Shown here: one piece after another, positions 1-8,075 of the stretch
Position numbering within the stretch: the first letter of the stretch is position 1
Layout: each line of letters opens with the position of its first letter
DNA from: RH-AL1 sp050013235
GTDB taxonomy: Bacteria > Pseudomonadota > Alphaproteobacteria > Rhizobiales > Beijerinckiaceae
Direction: 5' to 3'
Assembly: GCA_050013235.1 (NCBI GenBank)
Contig: JBEKFQ010000009.1
Location: 1-64,000, forward strand
DNA: 64,000 nucleotides
Position numbers and translations under genes: made by a program
Notes under the pieces: generated by a model
What the model saw: only the letters and a program-made list of their open reading frames with translations
The model's database searches: none
What the model was told of the DNA's origin: nothing

Positions 1-79
1 CTTGAACATCGTCACCAAGGAAACGACAAAGATTTCCAAGCGGCGAAAATTTCAAAAAGCTGGATGGAGCAACGAATTT

Positions 80-133
80 CTACGCAAGCTCATCCTTCAA
101 ATTTGATATGCGATTGCCCTGGCCATAAGCCAT
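80..133 (-). CDS. Possible 17-codon ORF just downstream of thiE
   Basis: After the thiE stop codon the minus strand has an AAGGAG motif (it overlaps the end of thiE), then an ATG about 12 bases later and 17 sense codons starting MAYGQGNRIS before a stop. No function is recognised. It could be a decayed gene start or chance. The first 79 bases of the window show nothing I can assign. Confidence 0.2.
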   Translation of the reverse strand: MAYGQGNRISNLKDELA

Positions 134-141
134 TTTAGCGC

Positions 142-753
142 CTAACTCCTTTGGATATAGGGGCGTGTGGCCGTCGCCCAGGCCCTCGTCCGCGCCTCGG
201 GATCGGGGTTGAGGGTGATGTCGGTGACCACGGCGGCGCTGTCGGCCCCTGATTCGAGCACGCCCGGCGCGCGCTCCAGCGACACGCCGCCGATTCCCAC
301 CAGCGGGATCGCTCCGATCCGGCGCTTCCACGCCCCCAGCCGCTCGAGGCCCTGCGGGGCGAAGGGCATTTTCTTGAGGATGGTGGGATAGATAGGCCCC
401 AGCGCGACGTAATCCGGCTGCGTGGCGAGGCCCCGTTCCAGCTCGGCTTCGTCGTGAGTCGAGACGCCGAGTTTGATCCCGGCGCGGCGGATCGCGGGAA
501 GATCGGCGTCATCCAAATCTTCTTGGCCGAGATGAACATAGTCGCAGCCGAGATCGATGGCGGCTTGCCAATAATCGTTGACGACGAGTTGCGCGCCGGC
601 CGCCGCACAGAGGTGCTTCGCGGCCAAGATTTCCCAGTGGATAATGGCGTCTGGCTGGTCCTTGACCCGCAATTGCACCAGCCGAACGCCGTGCGGCAGC
701 AGTCTTGCGATCCAATCCGCCGAATCGACGATGAGGTAAAAGGGATCAAGCAC
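142..753 (-). CDS. thiE: Thiamine phosphate synthase ThiE
   Basis: Joins HMP pyrophosphate and thiazole phosphate carboxylate into thiamine monophosphate, in the cytoplasm. The roughly 203-residue TIM-barrel protein starts at a GTG (753) giving V-LDPFYLIVD; the open frame continues upstream but that part lies inside thiG in another frame and is not ThiE-like. Visible family motifs are QLRVKD, LVVNDYW, DYVHLGQEDL, VALGPIYPT and VGIGGVS. The start overlaps the end of thiG by 8 bases, so translational coupling is likely. It is the last gene of the thiOSGE operon. The family and length fit well; the exact start is inferred from homology. Confidence 0.93.
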   Translation of the reverse strand: MLDPFYLIVDSADWIARLLPHGVRLVQLRVKDQPDAIIHWEILAAKHLCAAAGAQLVVNDYWQAAIDLGCDYVHLGQEDLDDADLPAIRRAGIKLGVSTHDEAELERGLATQPDYVALGPIYPTILKKMPFAPQGLERLGAWKRRIGAIPLVGIGGVSLERAPGVLESGADSAAVVTDITLNPDPEARTRAWATATRPYIQRS

Positions 754-1555
754 GCGGCGTATTCCGGAGCGGAGGTTCCCTAAAGGCCTGCCCGATGACC
801 GGCGTGGAGGGCGCGGCCATGTCGCGCGGTTCCATCGCGCCGGCGCGATAGGCGAGCCGCCCGGCCTCGATCGCCAAGGCGAAGGCTTGGGCCATCGCGA
901 CGGGATCGGTGGCCTTGGCAATCGCCGTGTTCAGGAGAATGGCATCGTAGCCCAATTCCATGGCCGCCGCCGCATGCGACGGCGTACCGATTCCGGCATC
1001 CACCACCAGCGGAATACCGGGGAAATGGGCCCGCAAGGCGCGAAGCCCATAGGGATTGTTGAGGCCGCGCCCGGAGCCGATCGGCGCGCCCCAGGGCATC
1101 AAGACCTCGCAGCCCGCGCCGAGCAGCTTTTCCGCCACGACGAGATCCTCGGTCGTATAGGGAAAGACAGCGAAACCATCACGGGCGAGAATGCCTGCGG
1201 CCTCGACAAGGCCGAACACATCGGGTTGTAGCGTATCGTCTTCGCCGATCACCTCGAGTTTGATCCAAGGAGTGCCGAAAACCTCGCGCGCCATCTGAGC
1301 CGTGGTGACTGCTTCCTTCACCGTCCGGCAGCCCGCGGTATTGGGCAGAACGCGGACGCCGAGGCTACGGATCAGCGCCCAAAAGCTCTCGCCCGCCCGC
1401 CCCGCGCCCGACTCCCGACGCAACGAGACGGTGACGATTCCGGTGCCCGAGGCCTTGATCGACTCCGCCATGATCGCGGGCGAGGGGTAGAGCGCCGTGC
1501 CCACGAGAAGACGGGAGGCGATGGTCTCGCCATAAAAGGAGAAGGGATCGCTCAT
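746..1555 (-). CDS. thiG: Thiazole synthase ThiG
   Basis: Forms the thiazole ring of thiamine from deoxyxylulose phosphate, dehydroglycine and ThiS thiocarboxylate. The 269-residue protein opens MSDPFSFYGE and carries the LLVGTALYPSP segment, the region around WIKLEVIGEDDTLQPD that holds the Schiff-base lysine, and the phosphate-binding end of a TIM barrel (VVDAGIGTPSHAAAAMELG, DAILLNTAIA). It follows thiS by 3 bases and overlaps thiE. The dehydroglycine donor is probably supplied by the upstream ThiO glycine oxidase rather than ThiH, consistent with an aerobic bacterium. Confidence 0.96.
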   Translation of the reverse strand: MSDPFSFYGETIASRLLVGTALYPSPAIMAESIKASGTGIVTVSLRRESGAGRAGESFWALIRSLGVRVLPNTAGCRTVKEAVTTAQMAREVFGTPWIKLEVIGEDDTLQPDVFGLVEAAGILARDGFAVFPYTTEDLVVAEKLLGAGCEVLMPWGAPIGSGRGLNNPYGLRALRAHFPGIPLVVDAGIGTPSHAAAAMELGYDAILLNTAIAKATDPVAMAQAFALAIEAGRLAYRAGAMEPRDMAAPSTPVIGQAFREPPLRNTPRA

Positions 1556-1558
1556 GCC

Positions 1559-1756
1559 TCAACCTCCCTGGCGCGGCACGAGGATTTCGACCTGATCGCC
1601 GTCATGCAGCTCTGTCTTTTCGCGGTCGGCCGCGCGCACGAAAGCCTGGTTGAGCGCGGTCGCCACGACCGCCTCGCCATAATCGAGCTCGTCCAGCAGA
1701 GCGGCGAGCGTTCCGGCCTCGACCTCACGCGCTTTGCCGTTGATGCTGATTTGCAT
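1559..1756 (-). CDS. thiS: Sulfur carrier protein ThiS
   Basis: A 65-residue ubiquitin-like sulfur carrier. It is adenylated and thiocarboxylated on its C-terminal glycine and hands sulfur to ThiG. The chosen ATG (1756) gives MQISINGKAREVE, the usual ThiS start, and the protein ends RQGG with the essential Gly-Gly tail. An in-frame upstream ATG at 1783 would add nine non-conserved residues. The gene overlaps the end of thiO by 32 bases and leads into thiG. ThiF, which activates ThiS, is not in this window. Confidence 0.93.
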   Translation of the reverse strand: MQISINGKAREVEAGTLAALLDELDYGEAVVATALNQAFVRAADREKTELHDGDQVEILVPRQGG

Positions 1757-2732
1757 CCATGACCTCCGGAAATAGGGCGCCATCCAAGATCATTTTGCGC
1801 GCGCGGATCGCCAAGGCGGGCGCAAGAAGAAAGCCGTGACGGAAGAGACCATTGATGAAAAGCCGCCGGCCCTCTTGGCGCAGACGCGGCAGATTGTCGG
1901 GAAAGGTGGGGCGCAGATCGCAGCCCATTTCGACGATTTCCGCCTCGCCGAAGGCCGGATGGACGGTATAGGCGGCGCCCAGCAGGTCGAGCATGCCGCG
2001 GGCCGTGACCCGGCCGCTCTCTTCGTTCTCGACCATGGTCGCGCCGATCATGAACCGGCCCTCCGCGCGCGGCACGATATAGACGGGCGTGCGCGGATGC
2101 AGCAACTGAACCGGCCGCGAGAAATGGACGTCGCGGGTTTGCAGCACCAGCATCTCGCCCTTCACGCCACGCAGATCGGGGAGGCTGTCGCGCGCGGAAA
2201 AACCCCGGCAATCGAGCGTCCAGTCCGCGTCGATGCGTGCCGTGTCGGGCGTGCCGAAGTGAAATGCCGCGAGCCCGCTGTCGCGCAGCAATCGCTCCAG
2301 CGCCGCCACGGCCTCCTGGGGATCGAGATGGGCTTCGTCCTTAAAATAGAGCGCGCGGCTGAAGCGTCCCTCGAGATCGGGCTCCAAGGCGGCGATGGCG
2401 CCGGCGTCGAGCGTCTCGAAATGGCTGGTGCGGCGGCCAAAGCGGGCGAGTTCGGGCAGGTCGCGCGCGGGCGCCACGAGCAGGCTGCCTTGGCGAGTGG
2501 CCACGGGCACGATCTCTTGCCAATAGGCGAGGGCCTCGAGGCCAAGTTCGGCCACAAGCGGGCCGGAATTTTCCATCTCGCACCAGGGCGCGAGCATGCC
2601 GCCGGCATAGGACGAACAGCCGAGGCCTGCGCCCGCGCGTTGCTCCACGATATCGACCGTGCAGCCCGCGCGGACGAATTCATAGGCCACGGTGAGGCCG
2701 GCGATCCCTGCTCCGATGACACTGATGCGCAT
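1725..2732 (-). CDS. thiO: Glycine oxidase ThiO
   Basis: FAD-dependent oxidase that converts glycine to the imine used by ThiG. The 335-residue protein begins with an FAD Rossmann motif (GAGIAGLTVAYE) followed by the acidic VDIVEQRA end of strand two. DAO-type motifs follow: CSSYAGGMLAPW, YIVPRAEGRFMIGATMVE, and NGLFRHGFLLAPA near the C terminus. It is the first gene of the operon, about 75 bases downstream of the TPP riboswitch on the same strand. The last residues overlap thiS. Confidence 0.94.
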   Translation of the reverse strand: MRISVIGAGIAGLTVAYEFVRAGCTVDIVEQRAGAGLGCSSYAGGMLAPWCEMENSGPLVAELGLEALAYWQEIVPVATRQGSLLVAPARDLPELARFGRRTSHFETLDAGAIAALEPDLEGRFSRALYFKDEAHLDPQEAVAALERLLRDSGLAAFHFGTPDTARIDADWTLDCRGFSARDSLPDLRGVKGEMLVLQTRDVHFSRPVQLLHPRTPVYIVPRAEGRFMIGATMVENEESGRVTARGMLDLLGAAYTVHPAFGEAEIVEMGCDLRPTFPDNLPRLRQEGRRLFINGLFRHGFLLAPALAIRARKMILDGALFPEVMDANQHQRQSA

Positions 2733-2805
2733 GCGCTCCGCCTTGGTTCAAGACGATCCGCCGGCTCAACGGGAATGAGGGATGCACGGAACACCGCGCG
2801 ATCTG

Positions 2806-2915
2806 CCATCCCTACGCCAGGCCAAACTGGATCAGGTTCAAAGGGTCGCCGGGCCACGCGCGGTTTAGCCGCCGTATCGCCAGCCTCTCAGCCCCCTGCC
2901 GGGGATCCCCTAGGC
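2806..2915 (-). promoter_or_regulatory. TPP riboswitch (THI element)
   Basis: Read on the minus strand, this stretch contains the THI-box landmarks in order: GGGGGCTGAGAGG (2883-2895), CCCTTTGAACCTGATC and GGCGTAGGGAT (about 2808-2818). These are the conserved pyrimidine-sensor and pyrophosphate-sensor strands of the TPP aptamer. It sits directly upstream of thiO, so it should switch off thiOSGE when thiamine pyrophosphate is plentiful. The outer ends are approximate because the P1 helix was paired by eye. Confidence 0.95.
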
Positions 2916-3000
2916 TATGTCACATAAGATTGGGCCGGCGCGGCGCATTCGTCAAGGCGTGGGGCGGGAAAGGCGGCTAACCCGCGACGTCGGCGATCAT

Positions 3001-3495
3001 TCAAACTGCCCCGCGATGCGGCTTGATATCCAACAGCGGTGTCCCGCTCACGCAATCCACCCCTCTCACCAGCAACACGTTGCCCTGCCGCTCCACGAGC
3101 TCGACGATGGAGGAGGCGATTGGGTTTGGCCGGGTGGGCGCGCGCAACGCGAAAGAACCGGAGAGTTTGCCGCTGCCCGTGGGGGCCAGGAGCACGAGAT
3201 CGCGGCGGGCTTGGTCCATCCAATAGAACAGCTGGAGATGGGTGAAGGCCTCGATACCGGTCAAAGCTTCGGCCCAGACCGGATCGAGCACGAGCCGGCA
3301 GAGGGGGCCGTCGAAACTACCTTGGCGCGGACACTCCCCCCTTTGCTGCCACGGCGTGAGGAGATGGCCGATGAAGATCAGCGCGGCGTCGCCCGGCGAG
3401 GGCATGGCGATGGATTTCTCCCCTGGCCTGATGCCCCCGGTCATTGCCCGTGCCCCCGCCGTTCGTGGGGAGACCGACGAAAGGCATGATGGCAT
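3001..3495 (-). CDS. TrmO/TsaA-family tRNA methyltransferase-like protein
   Basis: TsaA-domain protein (TrmO, YaeB, VirR family). Family members N6-methylate t6A37 of threonine tRNAs using S-adenosylmethionine. Recognisable family motifs are IGHLLTPW near the N terminus, CPRQGSFDG, RPNPIASSIVEL and the C-terminal GTPLLDIKPH. At 164 residues it matches the single-domain form without the C-terminal extension of E. coli TrmO. The true start may be the in-frame ATG at 3405 (MPSPGDAALIFIGHL), because the preceding 30 residues are not family-like. It converges on neither neighbour and appears monocistronic. Confidence 0.82.
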   Translation of the reverse strand: MPSCLSSVSPRTAGARAMTGGIRPGEKSIAMPSPGDAALIFIGHLLTPWQQRGECPRQGSFDGPLCRLVLDPVWAEALTGIEAFTHLQLFYWMDQARRDLVLLAPTGSGKLSGSFALRAPTRPNPIASSIVELVERQGNVLLVRGVDCVSGTPLLDIKPHRGAV

Positions 3496-3584
3496 GGGTG
3501 AATTGGCGGTTGCATCGGCGTGCCCGGTTTGTTTGAACAGAACCTAAATATAAGGCCGGTTTTGGCCAAAAGGGAAAGACGCGC

Positions 3585-5273
3585 ATGTGGAGTCAGAATT
3601 ATAACCCGTTTGGCAATGCGATCGTATCGACGCTGATCGCCGCTATTCCCATCATGATCCTCTTGACCTTGATTGCTGCCGGCAAGGTCAAAGCCCATAT
3701 CGCCGCGTCGATTGCGGTTTCGGCTGCCTTGATCATTACGATTTTCGTCTTTGGCATGCCCGCGAGAATGGCCTTCGAAGCCACGGGATTGGGCATCCTC
3801 TCCGGTCTGTTTCCGATTGGCTGGATCGTCCTCAACGTCATTTTCCTCTACCGGCTTACGGTGGCGACCGGGTCGTTCAAGATTTTGCAAGATTCCATCG
3901 CCGGTATTACGCCGGACCGGCGGCTGCAATTGCTGCTCGTCGCCTTTTCGTTCGGGGCTTTTTTCGAAGGCGCGGCGGGCTTCGGCACGCCCGTGGCGGT
4001 CACCGGCGCCATTTTGATCGGCCTTGGCTTTTCGCCGCTCGCCGCCTCGGGTCTCAGCCTCATCGCCAATACGGCGCCGGTCGCCTTTGGCGCGCTGGGC
4101 ATTCCGATCGTCACCTTGGGCAAGACGACGGGAATCAGCGAAATCGTGCTGGGCGCCATGGTCGGCCGGCAATTGCCGTTCTTCTCCCTGTTGGTGCCGT
4201 TTTGGTTGATTTGGGCCTTCGTTGGCTTTCGGCCGATGCTGGCGATTTGGCCCGCGATCCTGGTGACGGGCGCGACCTTCGCTCTGGCCCAATTCATCGT
4301 GTCGAACTACCACGGGCCTTGGCTCGTCGATGTGGTGGCCTCGCTTGTCTCGATGGGCTCTCTCTTCCTCTTCTTGAAGGTTTGGCGCCCGAAGGAAATT
4401 TGGACGAGTCCGAATTTCGGCGGTGGCCGCGTCGACAATAGCCGGCCTCGTCCGGTCTCGGTCGGCGCTGCCGCGACGCCGTCGGGCCTGCTGCCCGAGG
4501 AGCATTCGACAGAGGAGGTCGCAAAAGCCTGGATGCCCTGGATCATTCTCTGCATGACGGTTTTCGTTTGGGGGACGGAGACGTTCAAGAACCTCGTCAA
4601 TCCGTTGTTCGCGCCGAAATTCGTGATCGAGGGTTTGGACAAGTTGGTGCAAAAGGTGCCTCCGGCCGTGCCAAAACCTGCCATCGAGGCGGCGGTCTAT
4701 CAGTTCAATATTCTGACCATGACGGGCACCGCGATTTTGCTCGCCGCCATCGTTTCCGGCCTGTTGATTGGCTATAGCCCCGCGCGTCTCGTGCAATCTT
4801 ACGTCAAGACGCTGAGCGTCGTCCGGAACTCCCTGATCACCATTGCCGCCATGCTGGGGCTTGGCACGCTCACGCGCTATTCCGGCCTTGACGCGACGCT
4901 TGGTCTGGCTTTCGCGAATACCGGCTATGTCTATCCGTTCTTCGCGGCTCTCCTCGGCTGGCTCGGCGTGGCGCTGACGGGATCCGACACGGCCTCCAAC
5001 GTTCTGTTCGGCGGCTTGCAAACAGTCACCGCCAACCAGCTTGGCCTTTCGCCGATTCTCATGGCCGCGACCAATTCATCCGGTGGCGTCATGGGCAAGA
5101 TGATCGATGCGCAATCGATTGTCGTGGCCTCGACGGCGACCAATTGGTTCGGTCACGAGGGCACGATCCTGCGTTTTGTGTTCAAACATTCGATCGCCTT
5201 AGCTTGTCTTGTCGGGCTATTCGTGATGCTACAAGCCTATGTCTGGCCGTTTACCGAAATGGTCATTAAGTAG
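3585..5273 (+). CDS. lctP: L-lactate permease family transporter LctP
   Basis: Proton-coupled uptake of lactate (the family also takes glycolate) across the inner membrane. The 562-residue protein is hydrophobic throughout with about a dozen membrane spans, starting MWSQNYNPFGNAIVST. The family signatures FFEGAAGFGTPVAVTGAILIG and GSDTASNVLFGGLQ are present, as is SSGGVMGKMIDAQSI near the C terminus. No lactate dehydrogenase gene lies beside it, so the substrate is by family only. A hairpin follows the stop codon. Confidence 0.93.
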   Translation: MWSQNYNPFGNAIVSTLIAAIPIMILLTLIAAGKVKAHIAASIAVSAALIITIFVFGMPARMAFEATGLGILSGLFPIGWIVLNVIFLYRLTVATGSFKILQDSIAGITPDRRLQLLLVAFSFGAFFEGAAGFGTPVAVTGAILIGLGFSPLAASGLSLIANTAPVAFGALGIPIVTLGKTTGISEIVLGAMVGRQLPFFSLLVPFWLIWAFVGFRPMLAIWPAILVTGATFALAQFIVSNYHGPWLVDVVASLVSMGSLFLFLKVWRPKEIWTSPNFGGGRVDNSRPRPVSVGAAATPSGLLPEEHSTEEVAKAWMPWIILCMTVFVWGTETFKNLVNPLFAPKFVIEGLDKLVQKVPPAVPKPAIEAAVYQFNILTMTGTAILLAAIVSGLLIGYSPARLVQSYVKTLSVVRNSLITIAAMLGLGTLTRYSGLDATLGLAFANTGYVYPFFAALLGWLGVALTGSDTASNVLFGGLQTVTANQLGLSPILMAATNSSGGVMGKMIDAQSIVVASTATNWFGHEGTILRFVFKHSIALACLVGLFVMLQAYVWPFTEMVIK

Positions 5274-5281
5274 CTTCGACC

Positions 5282-5319
5282 CCGGGAGCATGTTGCGCTT
5301 TCGCGGAACGCGCTCCCGG
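5282..5319. terminator. GC-rich hairpin after lctP
   Basis: CCGGGAGC (5282-5289) pairs with GCTCCCGG (5312-5319) 8 bases past the lctP stop. The inner part can extend the stem. There is no clear T run after it (AAAAGAGAAAG follows), so it may be a weak terminator or an mRNA 3' end stabiliser. Confidence 0.45.
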
Positions 5320-5381
5320 AAAAGAGAAAGGCGGCGCTTCTGTCGCGGACCCACGCCGCCTTCATCCAGGCCAATACACGG

Positions 5382-5996
5382 TTGATGGCCGTTCCCTTCG
5401 TGCCGGAGATCAGTCTTTATCTCGCCGCTGAGGCGCTGGCGCTTTGGGAAAAAACCGAAGCCGATCTCGCGGTCAAGGATCTACCGCCGCCGTTTTGGGC
5501 TTTTGCCTGGGCGGGCGGCCAGGCCTTGGCACGCTATATCCTGGACAATCCCAGCCTCGTGGCGGGTCAAAACGTGCTTGATTTCGCGTCGGGTTCGGGC
5601 ATTTGCGCGATTGCGGCCGCCAGAGCCGGCGCTGGAGTTGTCCAGGCGGTCGATATCGATCCCTATGCCGTCGCTGCCGTCAGCCTCAATGCGCGCGCGA
5701 ATGGCGTTTCCGTCTCGGGAATCCAGGATGATTTCGTTGGGCTTTCCGGCCCTTGGACGATGATTCTGGCGGGCGACATCAGCTATCAGAAAGACATGGC
5801 GGATCGTGTCCATGCGTGGCTTGCGGACGAAGCGCGCCGCGGGGTCAAGGTTTTGACCGGCGATCCCGGACGGGCCTATCTGCCGCTCCGCACCCTGCGC
5901 AAACTGGCCGAATACGACGTGCCGGTGATGCCAAGCCTGGAAGATGCGGAGATCAAGAGAACACGTGTTTTTACCGTGGATTTGGGCGCTACCTGA
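5382..5996 (+). CDS. METTL20-like (ETF-beta lysine) methyltransferase
   Basis: Class I S-adenosylmethionine methyltransferase. Motif I is VLDFASGSGICAIAAA, the post-I acidic loop is VDIDPYA, and the PPPFWAFAWAGGQALARY segment is typical of the bacterial METTL20/Nnt1 group, whose characterised alphaproteobacterial member methylates lysines of electron transfer flavoprotein beta. The listed start is a TTG directly before ATG 5385. Family-like residues (THAAFIQANTRL) are encoded in frame upstream back to at least 5340, so translation probably begins at a non-ATG codon there, perhaps CTG 5340 behind GAGAAAGG. The substrate assignment rests on family resemblance. Confidence 0.8.
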   Translation: MMAVPFVPEISLYLAAEALALWEKTEADLAVKDLPPPFWAFAWAGGQALARYILDNPSLVAGQNVLDFASGSGICAIAAARAGAGVVQAVDIDPYAVAAVSLNARANGVSVSGIQDDFVGLSGPWTMILAGDISYQKDMADRVHAWLADEARRGVKVLTGDPGRAYLPLRTLRKLAEYDVPVMPSLEDAEIKRTRVFTVDLGAT

Positions 5997-6111
5997 TCGA
6001 ACTGCATAAATTTGCAGGAAATAACCGGCCGGATCGGCTTTTGGCGTTCGACGGCCCTTGCCCCTTCCCGTGCGCTTTTTCCGCCTTGCCCCAACAAATT
6101 TCTTTACTCAC

Positions 6112-6127
6112 ATAAAGATATGTTTAT
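6112..6127. promoter_or_regulatory. Palindromic operator before the metF-metH operon
   Basis: ATAAAGATATGTTTAT is a palindrome with only one mismatched pair, set in a short AT-rich stretch 12 bases before the ArsR-methyltransferase gene. ArsR-family regulators of methionine and SAH metabolism (SahR type) bind AT-rich sites of this appearance. Autoregulation of the operon from this site is an inference. Confidence 0.6.
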
Positions 6128-6138
6128 ATGTATAAAAA

Positions 6139-7161
6139 ATGAGATTTGGCACGATGGGTTCGAGGCAGGCGCCGTTCAGTCAGATTTTAGCCGGGCTCTC
6201 CGCCGCGGCCGAGGAAACGCGCCTGCGCCTGCTCGCGATCCTCTGCGAGGCCGAGCTAACCGTCAGCGAATTGGTCGTGATTCTCGGCCAATCCCAGCCG
6301 CGCATCTCGCGCCATTTGAAATTACTGGTGGAGGCGGGCCTTGTCGAGCGTCATCGCGAGGGCGCTTGGGTCTTTCTCCTCGTGGCGCAATCCGGGCGGG
6401 GTGCCGCTTTGACCCGGGAGATCATCGCCCAAATCAACCCCGGCGATCCCGTTTTGCAGGCGGACCGTGCCCGTCTTCAAGAGGTGCGCGAGGCCCGCGC
6501 CGGGCAGGCCGCGCGCTATTTCGCGGCTCATGCCAAGACCTGGGACAGCGTGCGCGCCATGCATATTGCCGAGGATCGCGTGGAAAGCGCGATCCGCGAA
6601 GCCGTCGGAGCGGCTCCTCTCGACGCCGTGCTGGATATTGGCACGGGAACCGGGCGGATGCTGGAACTCATCGCACCGCAAGCGGCGCGGGTGCTCGGCA
6701 TCGATCAATCGCCGCAAATGTTGAGCGTCGCGCGCGACCGGATCGACCGCGCGGGTCTGCGCAATGTTCAGCTCCGGCAAGGCGATATGTTCGCGCTTCC
6801 CGTCGAGCATAATGGCTTCGATCTGGTCATCCTGCATCAGGTCTTGCACTATCTCGACGATCCTTCGCGGGCTTTGCGCGAGGCGGCGCGGACCTTGCGT
6901 CCGGGCGGGCGTCTGCTGGTCGTCGATTTCGCGCCGCACGGCGAAGAAAGTTTGCGTAGCGGCCATGCCCACCGCCGGCTTGGTTTTTCCCAAGACGAAA
7001 TCGCCGGGTTCATGGCCGATGCCGGCCTCGACGTGATCCTCGCGCGCGATCTTGCGCCGGGCAGCCACGACGGCGGCAAACTCACAGTTTCTCTCTGGAT
7101 GGCGCAAGATCGCCGCATCCAATCCGACACGCTTCCACCACAACTCAAGGTCTTCGCCTAA
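6139..7161 (+). CDS. ArsR-family regulator fused to a SAM methyltransferase
   Basis: A 340-residue two-domain protein. Residues about 10-95 form an ArsR winged helix with SELVVILGQSQPRISRHLKLL as recognition region. Residues about 130-310 form a class I methyltransferase with motif I VLDIGTGTGRMLELIA, acidic loop GIDQSP, and DLVILHQVLHYLDDP. The stop shares one base with the metF start (TAATG), so it is cotranscribed with metF and metH. It probably senses SAM or SAH and controls methionine synthesis, as in SahR-type regulators. Start may instead be the ATG at 6154. No metal-binding cysteine pair is seen. Confidence 0.88.
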   Translation: MRFGTMGSRQAPFSQILAGLSAAAEETRLRLLAILCEAELTVSELVVILGQSQPRISRHLKLLVEAGLVERHREGAWVFLLVAQSGRGAALTREIIAQINPGDPVLQADRARLQEVREARAGQAARYFAAHAKTWDSVRAMHIAEDRVESAIREAVGAAPLDAVLDIGTGTGRMLELIAPQAARVLGIDQSPQMLSVARDRIDRAGLRNVQLRQGDMFALPVEHNGFDLVILHQVLHYLDDPSRALREAARTLRPGGRLLVVDFAPHGEESLRSGHAHRRLGFSQDEIAGFMADAGLDVILARDLAPGSHDGGKLTVSLWMAQDRRIQSDTLPPQLKVFA

Positions 7162-8075
7162 TGTCCATCGCCGCGAATGCGCCGCGTCTGAGCCGGGGCG
7201 CACGCCCCCGTTTCAATGTTTCGTTCGAATTCTTTCCGCCGCATACGCCGGAGATGGAAGCGGCGCTTTGGGACTCGATCCGGCGCTTGACGCCGTTGCA
7301 TCCGAACTTCGTTTCGGTCACCTATGGCGCGGGCGGCGCCACGCGTGAGCGGACCCATGCGACGGTGGCCCGCATCATCAAGGAAACGCCGGTGCATCCC
7401 GCGGCCCATCTCACCTGCGTCGCGGCGAGCCGCGACGAAGTCGATGCCGTGGCGCGCGATTACTGGGACGCCGGCGTGCGCCATATCGTGGCCCTCCGTG
7501 GAGATCCGCAGGGTGGCCCAGGCTCGGTCTATCAGCCGCAACAAGATGGATATCAAACCTCGACGGATTTGATCAAGGGATTGAAGAAGATCGGCGATTT
7601 CGAAATTTCGGTGTCCGCCTATCCCGAAGGCCATCCCGAAAGCGCCTCCATCGATCAGGATATCGATGTGTTGAAGGAAAAAATCGACGCGGGCGCGACG
7701 CGCGCGATCACGCAATTCTTCTTCGACAACGACATCTACATGCGCTTTCTCGAGAAAGTTCGCGCGCGGGGGATCAATATTCCCATCGTGCCGGGGATCG
7801 TGCCGGTTCAAAGTTTCAAGCAGACGGCGAATTTCGCCAAGCGCGCGGGCGCTTCGGTGCCGGCCTGGCTCGCCGACCGTTTCGAGGGTCTCGACGATGA
7901 TCCCGCCACGCGGCGCCTCGTCGCCGCGACGGTGGCCGCCGAACAGGTGCTCGATCTCGTCGATCGCGGGATCTACAATTTCCATTTCTACACGATGAAC
8001 CGTGCCGACCTCGTTTACGCGATTTGCCACCTTCTCGGCATGCGCGCGGCTCCTCACGACCAGAAAGCCGTATGA
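7161..8075 (+). CDS. metF: Methylenetetrahydrofolate reductase MetF
   Basis: Reduces 5,10-methylene-THF to 5-methyl-THF with FAD and NADH, supplying MetH. The 304-residue TIM barrel starts with the FNVSFEFFPPHTPEME segment that holds the catalytic glutamate. VSVTYGAGGATRERTH, HLTCVAASRDE, VALRGDPQ and TRAITQFFFDND are further family motifs. It overlaps the regulator by one base and metH by four (ATGA), so the three genes form one tightly coupled unit. Confidence 0.96.
   Translation: MSIAANAPRLSRGARPRFNVSFEFFPPHTPEMEAALWDSIRRLTPLHPNFVSVTYGAGGATRERTHATVARIIKETPVHPAAHLTCVAASRDEVDAVARDYWDAGVRHIVALRGDPQGGPGSVYQPQQDGYQTSTDLIKGLKKIGDFEISVSAYPEGHPESASIDQDIDVLKEKIDAGATRAITQFFFDNDIYMRFLEKVRARGINIPIVPGIVPVQSFKQTANFAKRAGASVPAWLADRFEGLDDDPATRRLVAATVAAEQVLDLVDRGIYNFHFYTMNRADLVYAICHLLGMRAAPHDQKAV

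Noticed and set aside
1836..2927. Long plus-strand open frame of 363 codons
   Set aside because: It is antisense to thiO, has the periodic composition of a high-GC shadow frame, and runs through the TPP riboswitch.
3441..5021. Minus-strand open frame of 526 codons opposite lctP
   Set aside because: It is the complement of clear lactate permease codons; the product is highly charged and has no family features.
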